6,883 nucleotides of DNA from an uncultured Hungatella sp. (lineage in GTDB: Bacteria > Bacillota > Clostridia > Lachnospirales > Lachnospiraceae): positions 1 through 6,883 of the forward strand of contig CAUEKH010000131.1 of the NCBI GenBank assembly GCA_959018155.1, read 5' to 3'. The notes below the pieces were generated by a model. It saw only the letters and a program-made list of their open reading frames with translations, searched no databases and was not told the origin of the DNA. This document shows, piece by piece, positions 6,385 to 6,883 of the stretch (its first letter is position 1; every line of letters begins with the position of its first letter). The translations under genes were made by a program, and so were the position numbers.

Positions 6385-6883
6385 ATGAACAGCACGGTTA
6401 AAAAGAATCTAAAAAAAGTCATTTTTCTCTTCATTCCCCTGGCTGTCTTTATTGTGATTACACTTGCTCCATTCTACTGGATCCTCATCACCTCTTTAAA
6501 GAACAGCACGGAAGTATTTGCCAAGCCCTTAACCTACTGGCCTAAGGTGCTGACTTTTGAAAACTATACGTATCTGTTTTCAGAGCTGGGATTTTCACGG
6601 TATTTTGTGAACAGTCTCTTTGTAAGCGTCACAACTACCCTGATCGTAAGCATCCTGGCGCTGATTGGCGGATACGCCATGAGCCGTTACCGTTTTAGGG
6701 GAAAAGGATTTGTATACATACTTCTTCTGTGTACTCAGATGTTTCCGGCTGTAGTGCTCATGATACCACTATTTCAGACCATGAACAGCCTGCGCCTCAT
6801 CAATTCCTTATGGTCCCTGGTTCTCACGTGCTCCTGTACCAACCTGCCATTCTGTCTCTTTATGATGATGGGGTACTACAATT
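6385..6883 (+). CDS. ABC sugar transporter permease, MalG/UgpE type, 3' end outside window
   Basis: This is the second membrane subunit of the CUT1 importer. The frame is open from ATG 6385 to the right edge, giving 166 residues of an expected 270-280. Hydrophobic segments are seen at about 12-38, 73-100, 109-132 and 141-163. Family features are a positively charged N-terminus (KKNLKK), APFYWILITSLK (28-39), the NSLFVS start of the second segment (76-81), the GGYAMSRYRFRGK stretch (95-107) and QMFPAVVLMIPLF (118-130). The EAA loop and the last two membrane segments lie beyond the window, so function cannot be fully checked. The frame shows no internal stops. It is spaced one base after the first permease and is very probably in the same operon. 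Confidence 0.93.
   Translation, partial: MNSTVKKNLKKVIFLFIPLAVFIVITLAPFYWILITSLKNSTEVFAKPLTYWPKVLTFENYTYLFSELGFSRYFVNSLFVSVTTTLIVSILALIGGYAMSRYRFRGKGFVYILLLCTQMFPAVVLMIPLFQTMNSLRLINSLWSLVLTCSCTNLPFCLFMMMGYYN

Noticed and set aside
1226..6883. Apparent drop in GC from the GH3 gene to the transporter genes as a sign of horizontal transfer.
   Set aside because: The impression is by eye only. Membrane proteins are biased toward AT-rich codons, and no mobile element, tRNA or repeat marks a boundary.

Overview
The window reads as part of a carbohydrate-utilisation locus from a gut-type Clostridia, most likely Lachnospiraceae. This placement is inferred from strong AGGAGG ribosome sites, tight co-directional packing, and the protein families present: an AraC regulator of the sensor/YesN type, a cytoplasmic GH3 enzyme and CUT1 sugar permeases. 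No species can be named from the sequence alone. All five genes are on the + strand and no convincing gene lies on the - strand.

Layout: (1) The 3' part of an AraC-family regulator (2-1186) enters from the left edge. (2) After 39 nt comes a complete 702-residue glycoside hydrolase family 3 enzyme (1226-3334), of the beta-xylosidase/beta-glucosidase type and without a signal peptide. (3) After 24 nt comes a 640-residue regulator (3359-5281) with the PrpR_N - PAS - AAA+ - Fis-type HTH order of sigma-54 activators. Its AAA+ module has lost the Walker A lysine, the Walker B acidic pair, the GAFTGA loop and the sensor II arginine. (4) A 184-nt AT-rich intergenic region (5282-5465) holds two hairpins, the second a good intrinsic terminator, then candidate promoter elements embedded in a 14-bp imperfect inverted repeat, and a strong RBS. 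(5) A complete MalF-like ABC sugar permease (5466-6383) follows. (6) A MalG-like permease (6385 to the right edge) is cut off before its EAA motif.

Inferred working model: the ABC transporter imports short oligosaccharides. The cytoplasmic GH3 enzyme trims beta-linked sugars from their non-reducing ends. The AraC protein and the PrpR-like protein sense external and/or internal signals and set transcription. The first three genes look like one transcription unit ending at the tandem hairpins, and the transporter starts a second unit from its own promoter. The inverted repeat over that promoter is a natural candidate operator for the adjacent PrpR-like protein. Substrate-binding protein, ATPase and further enzymes are not in the window.

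The most unusual item is the PrpR-like regulator. It keeps the sigma-54 activator architecture but appears unable to hydrolyse ATP or contact sigma-54, and no -24/-12 type promoter was seen next to it.
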